Source: Timema cristinae (lineage: Eukaryota; Arthropoda; Insecta; Phasmatodea; Timematidae). From it: a stretch of 64,000 nt of DNA. Positions 32,856 through 44,304 of this stretch are shown one piece after another. Position 1 is the first letter of the stretch. Every line of letters begins with the position of its first letter. The position numbers and the translations under genes are program-made. The notes under the pieces are model-generated. The model saw nothing but the letters and a program-made list of their open reading frames with translations. It was not told where the DNA came from and ran no database searches. The stretch spans positions 15,539,422-15,603,421 of the forward strand of contig JBCFYV010000024.1 of the NCBI GenBank assembly GCA_039000515.1. Direction: 5' to 3'.

Positions 32856-33610
32856 TCGATAGTTCATTGCCGCGCTTACAAAAGTACGCCACCTATCCCT
32901 ATCTTGAGCTAGTTATATCCAGTCAATCTCGCTACACCCTATCTTTATCTTGAGATAATTCTATTCAGTCCACCTCATTGAACCCTATCCCTATCTTGAG
33001 CTAGTTCTATTCAGTCAACTTCATTACACCCTGTCTTTATCTTGAGCTAGTTCTATCCAGTCAGCCTCATTACACCCTGTCTTTATCTTGACTAATTCTA
33101 ATCAGTCAACCTCATTACACCACTAATCCCTATCTTGATCTAGCTCTATTTAGTCCACCTCATTACACCCTATCCATATCTTGAGCTAGTACTATCCAGT
33201 CCATCTCATTACACAATATCTATTTAATGTTAATTCTTATGTTATCCTCCCATCTGCATCTAGGTCTTCTCAATGGTTTCTTCCCATTAGGTTTGCCAGT
33301 TAGTACCTGAACAAGGTTCTAGAATCTCCCATTTGCGCTGCATGCTCCTGCCCACCGTAACCTGCAAAACCTTACTATCCTAATAATGTTATGGGATGAG
33401 TATAGGGTATGTAACTAGTCATTATGTAACCTTCTCTACTCCATCGTAGCTTTATCCCATTTTGAACCAAATATATCCCTAAGCACCTTGTTTTCGAACA
33501 CCGTAAGTTTGTTTTCGTGATATAAGGTAAGAGACCATGTTTCACAGCCATAGAGAATACCCAGTAAAACGGCCTTGTATACGTATCTTAGTTTTACATT
33601 CCTATATACA
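32837..33610 (-). pseudogene. LINE polyprotein C-terminus with internal minisatellite
   Basis: On the minus strand from about 33610 it reads KLRYVYKAVLLGILYGCETW, then SLTLYHENKLTVFENKVLRD and IFGSKW. These are hallmarks of the region following the reverse transcriptase in a common arthropod LINE clade. It then decays (MGDSR remains) and passes through about seven tandem 46-bp units. It finishes with WRTFVSAAMNYRVPNAIE and a stop near 32840. The upstream catalytic domain is absent, so it is 5'-truncated. Confidence 0.85.
32885..33215. repeat. 46-bp minisatellite, about 7 units
   Basis: The unit contains TATCTTGAGCTAGTTCTAT and CAGTC(A/C)ACCTCATTACACC. It corresponds to the LINE codons for NEVDWIELAQDRDR, but the 46-bp length breaks frame at every unit, so it expanded after coding was lost. 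Confidence 0.88.
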
Positions 33611-33619
33611 TTTACACTG

Positions 33620-35440
33620 TTATTCTCTGAAAACGATACAAACTAGATGCATAGTTTTAAAGAGTTTAGTCTAAATTATATATCTTAGAATATATCTGTG
33701 TTTCTCGCATTCTAGTAGCTCTATATTTATTTACATTTTGCATTTACGAACATAAATGCATTCGCTCTACACGCCTTCAATTATTTCTCTAATAACAGTT
33801 GTTGTTCGATCACGGCATGAGTTTGTTACATGCTAGGCCAGTATACGAACTGCACGTAAGGGGGTTATTACTTAACATTTGCCTTTCTCCTTGGAGACAT
33901 AACAATACACTCCAATCCTAATTAAAAGGGCAATTTATAAAAGAAAAACTTTTTTAATTTTGGGGTAAGTGATGCCCACAGTTTAATATATTGTTAGTGT
34001 TATTTTATAGGTATTTAAAATATATATCAAAATTTACAGCTAAATATCACATGGCTAAACGTATGGATTTGTGAAAGTAGAAGATTTAGTAGCTTTTCTA
34101 GCAGTCAGGTAAAGTTATCTCCTTATTTCCATGGAAATTGAACTTTATATGCCTCCTTCCTTGCCTCTCAACCAAACACGCGGCCAGTGTGTGTGTGTGT
34201 GTGTGGTTGTGTGTGTGTGTGTGTGTGTGTGTGATAACACATACTCTTATTTATAGTGCATTGTGTTTCATTAAACATGTAGCCCACACAAACTTAGGAA
34301 AGAGCAAACATTGGCGCATTATTGATATAATCTTTTGTTGTTCAAACGTATTAAGGCTCTCAGTTTTATTCCATTGATTTTTCCTATATTATAAAGTGGT
34401 GGTTGTTAATTTAATTAATTTAAATCATGAGGTATCACTTTTTCAATGATAATATCAATGTTTTTTTATTTCGATTATCATCCTCATATTAATATTTACA
34501 CTAGAATAAAGTAGGCAGAATTTCTAGAATTATTCTAAAGTATTAAATTAATTTAATATAGTTTAAATTAATTATTTTATTATTTTAATTACAAATATAT
34601 TATTGATTTGATTAAACTTGATAAAACACCGCCTGTAATTGTACGTACTTGAAGACTGATTCCAATTAGAGTTGAAGATAATGTTCTGAATAATTTGCAA
34701 TTAAAAAAATATAATAAGAAAAAGTATGAAAATGTATACAAAAATAATATTTCTAGCGATTTCAGAAATAAATTAATAGTCGATTTAAATGTTTAACTAA
34801 CATAATGGAGTAAATATATTATTTTAACTCGACCAATTGGCATTTTTTCTGTTTGTTACACGATTACTCCCAGAGGCATATACCAATTTTAACTAAATTT
34901 GGCAGGGTCCCTCTTTGAACCTAGGACGGATAACGCATGTGTGTATATATATTTCTAATTTTTATATGTATGGCAAGACTAACGTTTTAAAAAAGTTCGG
35001 CCACGATTATGGATATGATATTAATTTGTTTTATGTCAAACTGGATCCCAGACAAACATATCAACTACTAATCCAAGGATAAATTATGGTAAATATTTCA
35101 AACCGAAATAAAATTAGAAATCTGAATGCAGTAATAATGACCATAACATGGCTTAGTTCTTAACATTATGTAGGGCCTACTTAGCAAATTGTTGAATAAA
35201 GGGAACAAGACAAGATACTGAGTTTTTTTTAAAAATAGTTAAGCAAGTATTTTAGTTTTGATACCACAAATATTGACTTCTATGAACATAAAATTGAAAT
35301 GTGTACACCGTCGTGTAAAGTAACAGCTGTTCAATTTTAACGAAATAACTACTCGTTCGTGTATTCATGTTCCTAATAAACTCATTAAAGTTTTGAGGCT
35401 ATATATGTACTATAATTTCACCATCAATTTTAAGCCAACG
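33620..35440. other. AT-rich unique sequence
   Basis: No gene recognised. It contains a (TG)n run at 34188-34232. The stretch 33990-34120 is a diverged relative of 31490-31600, just before the candidate exon. Confidence 0.5.
34188..34232. repeat. (TG)n microsatellite
   Basis: Nearly pure TG dinucleotide run with one GGTTG interruption. Confidence 0.95.
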
Positions 35441-35512
35441 AACTTCACTCCCATTACACCTGACATAATCAGTCACATGATAGAAGTGCATGCACGTTAC
35501 CCAATCCAAGCC

Positions 35513-35664
35513 TCGGCCCTGTTCACCTCACGACCTCCCTCCAGGGGTTAATTTGGGACACCGCCACTACCAGCGCCACGTGAGAAATAGCTCCCCTGCG
35601 GGGGTTTTAGGTGTGCGACGTTGCATGAAGCATAGCGAAATAATAATAATAGTAATAATAATAA
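35513..35664 (+). mobile_element. Unclassified retroposon 3' end with (AAT)n tail
   Basis: A GC-rich piece (CACCGCCACTACCAGCGCCA, CTCCCCTGCGGGGGTTTTAG) runs into an interrupted (AAT)n tail. This looks like a retroposed 3' end, but the 5' border and class are unknown. Confidence 0.45.
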
Positions 35665-35675
35665 AAGCATTATAA

Positions 35676-36126
35676 GATCTAGCTTTGGACTATTATGAAG
35701 CTTTTAAGGTAGGGATGTAGGGAATATCAGTTAAGATCAGTGTTTTTTGCAGATATTATAACTAAACTTTTTTGACAAAATCCAACAATTATTGATCCAG
35801 TAGAAACATAGAGTTTAATTTTCTTCGAATGCTGATATCAACAGTTGTTGAATATCTGTCTTGAGCATAGCGGCATTAGATGAGAAACTTTTTAGATGAA
35901 GAGAAAAAATTATCATTAAATTGTTAGGACACCCTTGATCGATCGATATTCAACAACTGTTGATATCACCATATGAAGAAAATTAAGCTCTATGTTTCTA
36001 CCGGAGAATTGTTTGATCTCTTTTGACCAAAAATGTTTTGATATTAAAACTGCCAAAACACTGCCCTTAATGGTCGTTTCCTAAACTTCCACCTTAAAGT
36101 CCTCACACCAATCCAAAGTTAGATCT
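35676..36126. mobile_element. Foldback element FB, copy 1
   Basis: Nearly the whole unit is an inverted repeat. It opens AGATCTAGCTTTGGAC, continues CTTTTAAGGTAGGGATGTAG and CAGTGTTTTTTGCAG, and closes with the mirrored pieces ending in AGATCT. AACAGTTGTTGAATAT and ATATTCAACAACTGTTGAT lie near the centre. About 450 bp, no coding. Confidence 0.8.
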
Positions 36127-36689
36127 AAAAGTGTGTTTATTATTATTGTTACACAACTCAATGTTTATTAGAGAAAAGATAGAAGGAGGGGGGGGGGGGG
36201 TGTTCAAATCAGCGTACTTAGGCTTTCAGCTATTTTTTCTTCAATGTAAATACCTACTTTTTAAAGCTTGAAGTTGAAATGTCCCAAATTCACAAATATA
36301 ACAGTATTATTTTAGTTTTTTTTTTATGAAATTTTCCGTGTTTCTCAGCGTTTTTTCACACACAAATTTTTCAACTGTTTCCCCTATTTTCCAAAGGCTG
36401 TTTGTTATAGCTCTGATAAATAATGTTTTGTAAATATCCAATGCGGTTATTTAGGTTGATACAAGCATCAGAGCTTGTTACATCGTTGTATATGTGAAAA
36501 TATTTTTCAATTTTAGTGTTCCCATTTAGAGATGATCTAAAATATATAAAAAATTAATTAATTATGAAAGTTAACTTATTTTTACTTCTCTTTAAGAGAA
36601 AGATAAAGGGTGCGTTTCCTTTAGATAATGTAGATAGTAATAGGCTACTTCTAAAATACCTGTTTTATTATATATTTATAATATTATGA

Positions 36690-36960
36690 TGAGAGGATGA
36701 GTGTAGATAAATATATGATAGTAAAGTTTGTGGATAAAATAGAAGGGGTAGGCCATGTAAGACGTGGCTAAATTTTGTAGACGAATGTGTGAGAAAGGGA
36801 AACATTTATTGTTTTAAGAATAAAAGAGGATGTATGACTCGGTGTGTGGGTGTTGTTGAAGCGAAGGAAGTATGCAAGGATAGGGAAGTGTGGAGAAAGT
36901 TAGTGAGGATGGGTTAAGTACGGAGTTGTTTTTTGAGATATATTAACCTGTAAGGGAACG
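36690..36960 (+). pseudogene. LINE polyprotein C-terminus, different clade
   Basis: The plus-strand frame reads NRRGRPCKTWLNFVDECVRK, then GNIYCFKNKRGCMTRCVGVV and EAKEVCKDREVWRKLVRMG with a stop. This is the terminal region of a LINE polyprotein (R.RGRP.KTWL and CKDR..WR motifs). A 3' UTR with TATATGTATGTAT follows. 5'-truncated. Confidence 0.8.
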
Positions 36961-37009
36961 GCGTGATTATGTATATATGTATGTATTTAGTTAATATAAT
37001 TGTTTATTG

Positions 37010-37233
37010 AGCAAGACATCTTACTACCCATCTATAGTGTCTCTATTGATATAGGCTTGAAGAAAGTAAAACTTTGAAGAAAATTTACCCGCATCTGCGT
37101 GGAGGATAAGTAGAAAACCATTTAAGAAAATCAATTCTTTGTGCACCCAGCTGGGATTCAAACTCCAATTTTTATGTTACCAGCAATCTTGACCGGATGA
37201 CGTTGACGCGTTAGCCCATGGCCTACCTATGCT
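37010..37233 (-). mobile_element. SINE B, degenerate
   Basis: The tail motif AGACATCTTACTACCC starts it; ACCCGCATCTGCGTGGAGG and a B-box-like GGGATTCAAAC follow, with a head near GACGCGTTAGCCCATGGCC. Confidence 0.65.
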
Positions 37234-37352
37234 GGTTTTTAGTATATGATTTACATATTAGAAGTTTCAAAGAACTATACTTTGATTTACTTACGAATGG
37301 AGATTTGGACCACAAAACAAACTTTTTTTGTGGTCAACAATTATCACATTTT

Positions 37353-37354
37353 AC

Positions 37355-37399
<45 letters not shown>

Positions 37400-37400
37400 T
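37353..37400. repeat. (TTA)n microsatellite
   Basis: About 15 perfect TTA units; open frames through it (poly-Leu, poly-Tyr, poly-Ile) are artefacts. Confidence 0.95.
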
Positions 37401-37458
37401 TACAGGTTTGTACAGGCCTAATAATAAAATTAAGAGTATTTTTTTGTCCATCCGAAAT

Positions 37459-37640
37459 TAACACTGCGTGATATCTACCGCACACAGAGGTCTGTAAATT
37501 TAAAATTAGTAGCACCTGCATAAGCCAAAATTGAACCATTTTGATTACATTTTTTAATTAATTAAAAAACTAGGTCAGAAGTATTAAAGTTAATAAATAT
37601 TTGTCTGTTTGTTTAACTAACGCCGGGTACTTCTGTTAGA
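37459..37640 (+). mobile_element. Helitron-like short repeat, partial
   Basis: Starts inside the family at CTGCGTGATATCTACCGCAC, then AGAGGTCTGTAAATTTAAAA, and ends near AACGCCGGGTACTTCTGTTAG, the family 3' end. Confidence 0.6.
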
Positions 37641-37979
37641 TGATAATATTTATCAAGAATGAAAAATTAGGATAACACGACAACGTATGATTACGTGAAA
37701 GAGGCTCTAATTGTAGGGTTAGCTATCATGGTCAGATACGTCCTTTCGCAAGAAAATTGGCTTATTGTGTAGCCTACTAAGCTAGCGCCTTATCTTTTTA
37801 AAGTATTAGTTGATTATATAAATACATTATAATATTAATATAATATATGATTATGTATTTATATATATAGTTTCCTTTATTTATATAATGTATAATTATA
37901 TCAATTAATTATAATAATTTAATCAATTAAAATATTATCAAAATTTTTCAAAATCTGTATTTTCTGATATAAATCCATA

Positions 37980-38340
37980 GCATGGATGCACCGCCGAAGC
38001 AAGGGAATGTGTGTGCCCCCTGATGGAAACGTCACCTCGTGGTGCTAGAGACGTGATGACTGCACCTCCTGCTTCGTACCGGCTCCTGAGGTGAAGCTGT
38101 CCGTAACCCCCCCTCCCAGAGACAAACCGCCGTTAAATCAAAACAAGTGCCGCACGAAGACGAATAGTTTTACTGGGACTATGTCGCGATTAAAAGTTTT
38201 GGCATTACTTCGATAATCATGGAATATAAACTGGTTGGTGGTACGTTTTAATAAGTTGGGCGAAGAAAGGTTAGGTCCCGGGTGGTTCGGATGACTCCGG
38301 AGATTAATGGACCTCCCATAATAAGGGTGGGGGGTTCACA
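37980..38340. other. GC-rich block of unknown nature
   Basis: Roughly 50% GC in an AT-rich setting, with many CpGs (ACGTCACCTCGTGG, GTCCCGGGTGGTTCGG). All frames have stops. It could be part of a LINE whose 3' remnant follows, or a promoter-like region. Unresolved. Confidence 0.4.
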
Positions 38341-38379
38341 TTTATATATAAAACCTTAGAATTTAAAAAAAATCATACT

Positions 38380-38578
38380 TTGTTTACTATTAATTTTATA
38401 TTTTTATTATTAGGTGTTCTTTTTTTATGACAGATCAATTCTTTTTGTTCCGCGTCCTTTGTCTCCCCCTTCAGCTCCCAGAATTTTCTTATTTCCTTCA
38501 AGTCATCCAATATTTTAATACTCATTCTTCCTAAGATCCTCTTTCCTTCAATCATTCCTTCTATGACGTTGTGCAAAT
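38380..38578 (-). pseudogene. LINE reverse-transcriptase C-terminal remnant
   Basis: Open for 67 codons: MHNVIEGMIEGKRILGRMS, then ILDDLKEIRKFWELKGETKD. Same clade as 3059-3312. The typical arginine-rich GRRR run is replaced by GRMSIK. Confidence 0.75.
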
Positions 38579-38599
38579 ATGAATTTATTATTTATTTCT

Positions 38600-38838
38600 A
38601 GCACCGCGCCTTATTGCACGTTTGGGTTATACGCTTATGTACTAATTACGCCAATGGTTTTAGGGTTGGGAAGGCTATATTTAAAGGAAGTATACCCTCA
38701 TTTGCGTGGAGCGAGAGAGTGGAAAACCATTTTGGAAAAATCATTCTCAGTACATCCGACCGAGATTTGAACCTTGATCTCCCCTTCATTGGCAGTCTAG
38801 TCTACTGCGAGAGTAGCGCCTTAGACCACGTGGGTAGG
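38600..38838 (-). mobile_element. SINE B
   Basis: Tail AGCACCGCGCCTTATTGCAC, then CATTTGCGTGGAGCGAGAG, B-box complement TTTGAACCTTGATC, and head ending TTAGACCACGTGGG. Confidence 0.82.
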
Positions 38839-38884
38839 TAATTATTATTTTAATACAAGATGTATTATTTTAAACCTCCTGTTT

Positions 38885-39165
38885 TAACACTCTTCAGATG
38901 CAGAGTTCCCGGGTTCGATCCTGGTACTGCCAGATGTTTCTGTAAAGAAGTGTATCTGGAATGGGGTCAACTCGGCCTCATGAGGACAAATGAGGAGTTA
39001 TTTGAATGAAAAAATAGTGGCTTCGAGCTAGAAAACTGGTATTAATAACCGGATGGTCCATTGTGCTGACCACATGGCGCCCAATATCCACATAGATTGG
39101 CATTATCTTCGTCAGCAGACGACGGCTGCTCTATCGGTATGGGTCGATTGTGGGCTGACATCATA
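38885..39165 (+). mobile_element. SINE C
   Basis: GTTCCCGGGTTCGATCCTGG, then GTCAACTCGGCCTCATGAGG, and a TCGGTATGGGTCGATTGTGG end. Head 5' part missing. Confidence 0.78.
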
Positions 39166-39424
39166 GAGTCATAGATAGTATATTTTTATGTTCTGTCATT
39201 TCATTCTCTCGGGTAACTTTTCACCACTGGATGGATATTGAATCAAACATATTGTCATCGAGAACTCTAAATTTGAGTCATTTACAATAGGCCTACACGT
39301 ACGATTATAAAGCTGTTAATAAATATGTATGTAACATGTTCAACATATTTCTTTAAAAATTCGAGAAAAAAACTCTTCTATTACTTATGTTGAAACTTTT
39401 TTAACATGGTGGTAACAGTAGTTT

Positions 39425-39678
39425 TACCCGCCTCGGTGGCGTAGTTGGCTAACGCGCTTGTCGTGTTGAGCTCGACTGCTGAGGACGGGGAGATCGAGGT
39501 TCTAATCTCGGTCGGGTGAACTGGGGGTTGTTTTTCCTGAATGGTTTTCCACTCTCCCTCCACGCAAATGCGGGTTCACTACCTCTAATTCAACCTTCCC
39601 AATTCCTAATCCATCAGCGTAATTAGTACTTTAAAGCGTATAAACCGAACAAGTAGTAAGACGCGGTGCTAAATATAT
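39425..39678 (+). mobile_element. SINE B, well preserved
   Basis: Head CCTCGGTGGCGTAGTTGGCT AACGCGC, B-box-like GTTCTAATCTC, then GGTTTTCCACTCTCCCTCCA and CGCAAATGCGGGTTCACT, tail GTAGTAAGACGCGGTGCTAA. Confidence 0.85.
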
Positions 39679-39717
39679 ATAATATATATAACAGTAGTTT
39701 TATATTAAAATCCGATT

Positions 39718-39960
39718 TATTAGCTCACTCTGTAACTGTTTGTCTAGCGAACTGAGGGTCCCGATTTCGATATCCGTCATCCTTAAAATGTATCATTGGT
39801 GAAATGTGGTTTTACTCTTTCACAGTGATAAATTAACGACCAGGGACTGGATGTTGCACCTGTCCTAATCTTAAGTTAGAAAAAACAGATGAAGCTACGA
39901 CAGGCCTAGCAAGCCGCAATGGCTTGAATAAAAAAATTTACCCGGACCATAGGCTGGAAA
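39718..39960 (+). mobile_element. SINE E, tail type 2
   Basis: Head TTAGCTCACTCTGTAACTGT with GGTCCCGATTTCGATATCC. After the shared ATCATTGGTGAAATGTGG and TTTCACAGTGATAAATTAAC body it ends in a different tail: CTACGACAGGCCTAGCAAGC and GGACCATAGGCTGGAAAAAG. Confidence 0.75.
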
Positions 39961-40312
39961 AAGTATTGGATGTAAAGTAAAGTTTTGTTAAAGTGTTAGC
40001 TAAATTATTCTTGTTAGATTGTTGTGTGGGATTTTTATTTGGTAGATAAGTGAACAAAAAAACAAACTTAAAACATTCAAACATAATATGTGGTCAGTGG
40101 ACAACCTTGAATTAAGTGCATTATTCACAGAGATAAGACTATTTTTACTTAGGTAGTAATGTAAACATTTCTCATAACAAATATAAATACATATTTTTTA
40201 ACGTAATAAAACTAGTAGTACTGTCTAGTTCTTGCAAATAACATTTGATGTATAATAAAATGGCCACGAAATTTTTTAACAATATAATGGAGAATAAATA
40301 AAACCCTTTCTA

Positions 40313-40324
40313 GTATATATATAT

Positions 40325-40362
<38 letters not shown>
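40313..40362. repeat. (TA)n microsatellite
   Basis: Two TA runs split by one irregular step. Confidence 0.95.
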
Positions 40363-40369
40363 ATGAAAA

Positions 40370-40725
40370 AAACTGCGTGTTCTGATAGTTTTTATTGCAG
40401 CAGATTCATAATTGAGAAAACGATTACCCACGTTTAATATACAGGGCTTATTTACAATCTAGGAGAATATTATAAAGGTCTTTATGAACATCTTTATATC
40501 TAAAACATAAATTAAACTCAACGAACGTACTGTGCATTACTGTGTAAATTGTAAAACGTAATTATTTGAGCTACCCTGGAAATAAAAGGACAATATAGTA
40601 CCTTAATTTTAAAAGTCAGTCGAGTCAAGAATATATTGATAATATTAGTATTACATTAGTAATAATAATGAGTTTGTTGGTGAAATTATGTCTGATTTTG
40701 AGTACACTTCAAATATTTATTTTTT
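40370..40725. other. AT-rich sequence, nothing recognised
   Basis: No repeat or coding signal seen. Confidence 0.5.
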
Positions 40726-40726
40726 T

Positions 40727-40962
40727 ATTTTTGGTATTTAACGTGCACTTTCCGAACCAATTGATTATATCAGCACACGAATTATAAACTTACTTATATC
40801 TATAACAGACACAACATCCAAAACCAGGCCGGTAATTCATCACTGTGAAAGGGTAAACCCACATTTCACCAATGATAAAGTTTTCAGCCATGCTAGTAAT
40901 TGAGCCCAGGACCCTTAACTCAATAAACAGACATGCTGCCGACTGAGCCAAGGTGTCGAACA
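40727..40962 (-). mobile_element. SINE E, tail type 1
   Basis: Tail complement TTTGGTATTTAACGTGCACT, B-box complement TTGAGCCCAGGACCC, head complement CCGACTGAGCCAAGGTGTC. Confidence 0.8.
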
Positions 40963-40987
40963 CGTTCAACATTAGAGATATTATTTT

Positions 40988-41515
40988 AGCACCATGTATC
41001 GCTACCATTCGGCATGTACACATATGTACTAACTACACTAATGTGTTAGGTATTAGAAAGGATGAATTTTGAGGAAGTGTACCTGCATTTGCGTGGAGTG
41101 TGAGTGACGAACCATTTAGTAAAAAAAACTCAATTTATTTGAACGGGGCTTGAACCTCGATCTCTCCATTAACTGCAGTCTAGTATATTGTGGGGTGACC
41201 TGGCGGTCTAGGGGTAAGGTGTCAGACTTCTGTGCTGGCGGCCGGGGTTCAATCCTCGGTCCCGGCACAGATTTATCTGATTACCAAACCCTTCCTTCAC
41301 CTCTGACAAGACATCTTGTGAATGTGGGGAATGCCAGGCCTCCACCGTGGTTCGTATTCCACGTTAAACTGTAGGTCCTCCATTTCATCCCACAATCACC
41401 CTACCATTACACATTAGCGTAAGTGCGTATAACCCGAACGGGTAGTAAGACGCGGTGCTAATAATAATAATAGTATATTGCGAGAGTTAGACCATTCTAC
41501 CATTAAAGCGGGCTA
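40988..41515 (-). mobile_element. SINE B split by a SINE A
   Basis: The tail end is at 40988 (TAGCACCATGTATCGC) and the body reads up to CTGCAGTCTAGTATATTG at 41190. SINE A occupies 41191-41470. The head resumes at 41471-41515 (CGAGAGTTAGACCATTC). Confidence 0.85.
41191..41470 (+). mobile_element. SINE A nested in SINE B
   Basis: Full-length copy with a perfect 10-bp target duplication TAGTATATTG (41181-41190 and 41471-41480) and an (ATA)n tail. It is close to the family consensus, so relatively young. Confidence 0.95.
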
Positions 41516-41519
41516 TTAA

Positions 41520-42055
41520 TTGTCACTCCTTACATACAACCTTAACTGAAAATTCAAATCAATGTCAAAACTAGAGAGGTCTACACTCAGAAATAAACTC
41601 TTAGTATGTATCGAGCTATCCTATTAAGTATCATGTTTTAACGAGTGTTGGACAATCCTACCGTCTTCATCAGACAGACGTACTCTCAGCCGCAACCCCC
41701 CCCCCCCTCCCCCCCCACCGTTACCCCCTTAGCGTCACTCCCGTACACACCTTTTGACTGACTTCAACTCTGACCTTGTGAGCTATTTCGAGGAGTGGCA
41801 AAGAATTTGAGAGCCATGACAAATGATCAAGTATAGTTCTACCACTATGGCAATGAATTTGAATAATAATTTATGTCGGGACTTGTTGTATATTTAACTC
41901 TATATAGTCGCAGGCGGTTATTACAGGAGATGAGCTCACTCCTAGTGTAGTTATTGAACAAGTCATGCAGGCAGGAGTGAGTATTGCACCTCCCAAATGA
42001 TTCACTATACAATATTGTTGTTATTATTATTATTGTTCTTTAACAGACGACCGTC
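41520..42055. other. Unique sequence with a poly-C tract
   Basis: No gene seen. C-runs lie at about 41697-41717. A TTATTATTATTATTG stretch lies near 42025. Confidence 0.5.
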
Positions 42056-42064
42056 TCTATGTTA

Positions 42065-42335
42065 GAGGCTTCCTGGCTACAGATCCAGAGGTCCTGGATT
42101 CAGTCCCCGGCACTTCCAGTTTTTTTTTTTTTTGAAGCAGTGTTTATGGAACGATGTCAATCCAGCCTCGTGAAGACAAATGAGGCGCTACTTGAATAAA
42201 TAAATAGCGTCTCTGATCTAAAACTGAGAGTAATGATTGTAACATTCATTGTGATGAATTCATGATACCTTCTATCCACAAATTTTAGACAACACGTGGC
42301 GGCCGCTCGACCGGCATGGATCGATTGAGAGGTGA
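42065..42335 (+). mobile_element. SINE C
   Basis: CTTCCTGGCTACAGATCCAG with GGATTCAGTCCC, then CCAGCCTCGTGAAGACAAAT and GGCATGGATCGATTGAGAGG near the end. Confidence 0.78.
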
Positions 42336-42396
42336 CACCATGTTTATTTTATTCTTTACAAAAGCTTTGACACACGTTAGTGTCTTTTTTCCTTCT

Positions 42397-42615
42397 GTAC
42401 ATAGTGTCTTACTACCCTTCCGGGCTATCCACGGATTTAGACTAATCAAGTAGTGAAGAGAAAGGTAGAATTTACATAACATGCATCCATTTTTTGTAAT
42501 GGGAGGATAGGAAACGCTTTGATAAATAAAACACGCTCAGTATGATCTTTTCTGATTCAAACCTTAACCTTCAGAAATAAGCCTTAGACTACCGATGTGG
42601 CTAATTGACGCCTAT
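42397..42615 (-). mobile_element. SINE B, degenerate
   Basis: AGTGTCTTACTACCCTTCC tail motif, GATTCAAACC B-box complement, TTAGACTACCGATGTGGC near the head. Confidence 0.55.
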
Positions 42616-42619
42616 TACA

Positions 42620-43237
42620 GAAAGCTCTGGTTGGTCTCATCATCTCTGTTAAAAAAAAAGATACAAAATAAAATGTCCTTAGTTCTAGTTGCGAAATACT
42701 ACATAGTTTTTAGGATGTAATGCAAAAACGGGAAAAAATATACTCGTTAAGCATTTTTTATTTAGTTTTTTCTGAATTCATTTCTGATAAATGAAATCCT
42801 TCAAATTTATATCAAAATGCACAAATTATTCCAATGAAATACCTGTTACTAGTTTTTTTAACTTAATTTTATTCATATATAGTACCAGTGGTAAGATGGT
42901 GGGAAATTTAAAAAAATACCAATAATTGATTATAAAGTGTTATTCTAATAGTTTTAACTTAATGTGAATACATTTTAACACCTGGTATTCTAGTTACACT
43001 TTAGTGCTTGTCTTCTTGACTCTGAGATACGTTCAATTTAAAATAATCAATAATTTTCAACCAAGACTTACATGAACATTTAATATTTAAACCATATAAT
43101 AAATTTATGCAAGAACTTTGAAACAAAACAAAGAAAGAAACCTTAATATTTAAAAACTAAGATAAAAAAAGCTTTATAACACCTTAGATTAATTCAAGTT
43201 TACTAATTATGTGCACTAACATTTTCCAGGTACATTA
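42620..43237. other. AT-rich sequence up to the gap
   Basis: No recognised feature. Confidence 0.5.
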
Positions 43238-43337
43238 NNNNNNNNNNNNNNNNNNNNNNNNNNNNNNNNNNNNNNNNNNNNNNNNNNNNNNNNNNNNNNN
43301 NNNNNNNNNNNNNNNNNNNNNNNNNNNNNNNNNNNNN
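43238..43337. other. Assembly gap (100 N)
   Basis: Exactly 100 N; an apparent frame across it is meaningless. Confidence 0.99.
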
Positions 43338-43515
43338 AAAAATAAACAAAGAATGTATTTATTTTCTCTCATTAATAATTGGTTCTTTGTACTTTTTATT
43401 AGTATTTAATAGCTAACGTTTTGCGAAACATATTAATAAATATTTTCTAGAGTGTGATATCATCTTTCTATCTAACCTTCAACTCTCTTGGTCAGACGTG
43501 ATCAGAACATTTAAA

Positions 43516-43905
43516 ACCGCCCCCGTGGTGTAGAGGTTAGTGCACCTGGCTACAAGCCTAGGGGGTCCCGTGTTAGATTCCCGTCTGGTACCTTAGGTAT
43601 CTTTCTCTTAAGAGGAATGTAACCAACGGTCCCCAAGGTTTGGTAAATTGGGCTTAGGTTAGGTTAAGACTAACCCCAGCTTCCCACCTTTATAATGATC
43701 ACATCATTTCATTACGGGTACAACGTGAAGGCAACCTCCTATGGTGTACCCTGGGCACAGGTCTGTGCCACCAGGGCGGCTAATACTCTACACATAAGGT
43801 GACCACCGTACCTGGATGTCAAAAGTCCCTCTCGGTCATATGTGTCACACGAAAAAAAAAAACCTCTCACACGAGGCATTCTTGATGGGATGATTTTAAT
43901 ACAAG
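43516..43905 (+). mobile_element. SINE D
   Basis: Head CCCCCGTGGTGTAGAGGTTA, B-box-like GTTAGATTCCCG, then TATCTTTCTCTTAAGAGGAA and CACATAAGGTGACCACCG. About 35% diverged from 24741 in places, but the order is the same. Confidence 0.8.
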
Positions 43906-43976
43906 ACGCCCGTTTGATCACCACAGCACTTTACCTTATCCATTTCAGGAACAATCAACAATAAATTAATTTTATT

Positions 43977-44222
43977 GCCGCGTTTTACTACCTGTTCAAT
44001 TTATATGCATACATGATAATTACTTTAATGATTTAAGCAGGAGGACGGAAGAATTTTAGAGGTAGCTTACACTAATTTTCCTGGAAGGAGCGTGACATTT
44101 TTTTAGGAAAAGTCACCCTCAGTAGACCCTGCAGGGATTTGAACCCAGATCTCTCCATCATCAGCAGACCAGTGACGCCAGTGAAGGGGATGCCTTTGAC
44201 CATTAGGCCACTAAAGTGGATA
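43977..44222 (-). mobile_element. SINE B, degenerate
   Basis: GCCGCGTTTTACTACCTGTT tail complement, GGGATTTGAACCCAGATC B-box complement, GACCATTAGGCCAC head complement. Confidence 0.7.
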
Positions 44223-44304
44223 TAAATTATATAGAACGAACCAATAATTATAATATATACAGGTGGAAGTACCGGCTATTTGGCCAGATCAAATAAATTA
44301 TCGT

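Noticed and set aside
34138..34377. 79-codon frame with Val-Cys repeats
   Set aside because: It is a translation of the (TG)n microsatellite.
37218..37461. Overlapping frames with poly-Leu, poly-Tyr and poly-Ile runs
   Set aside because: They are readings of the (TTA)n microsatellite and the SINE B head.
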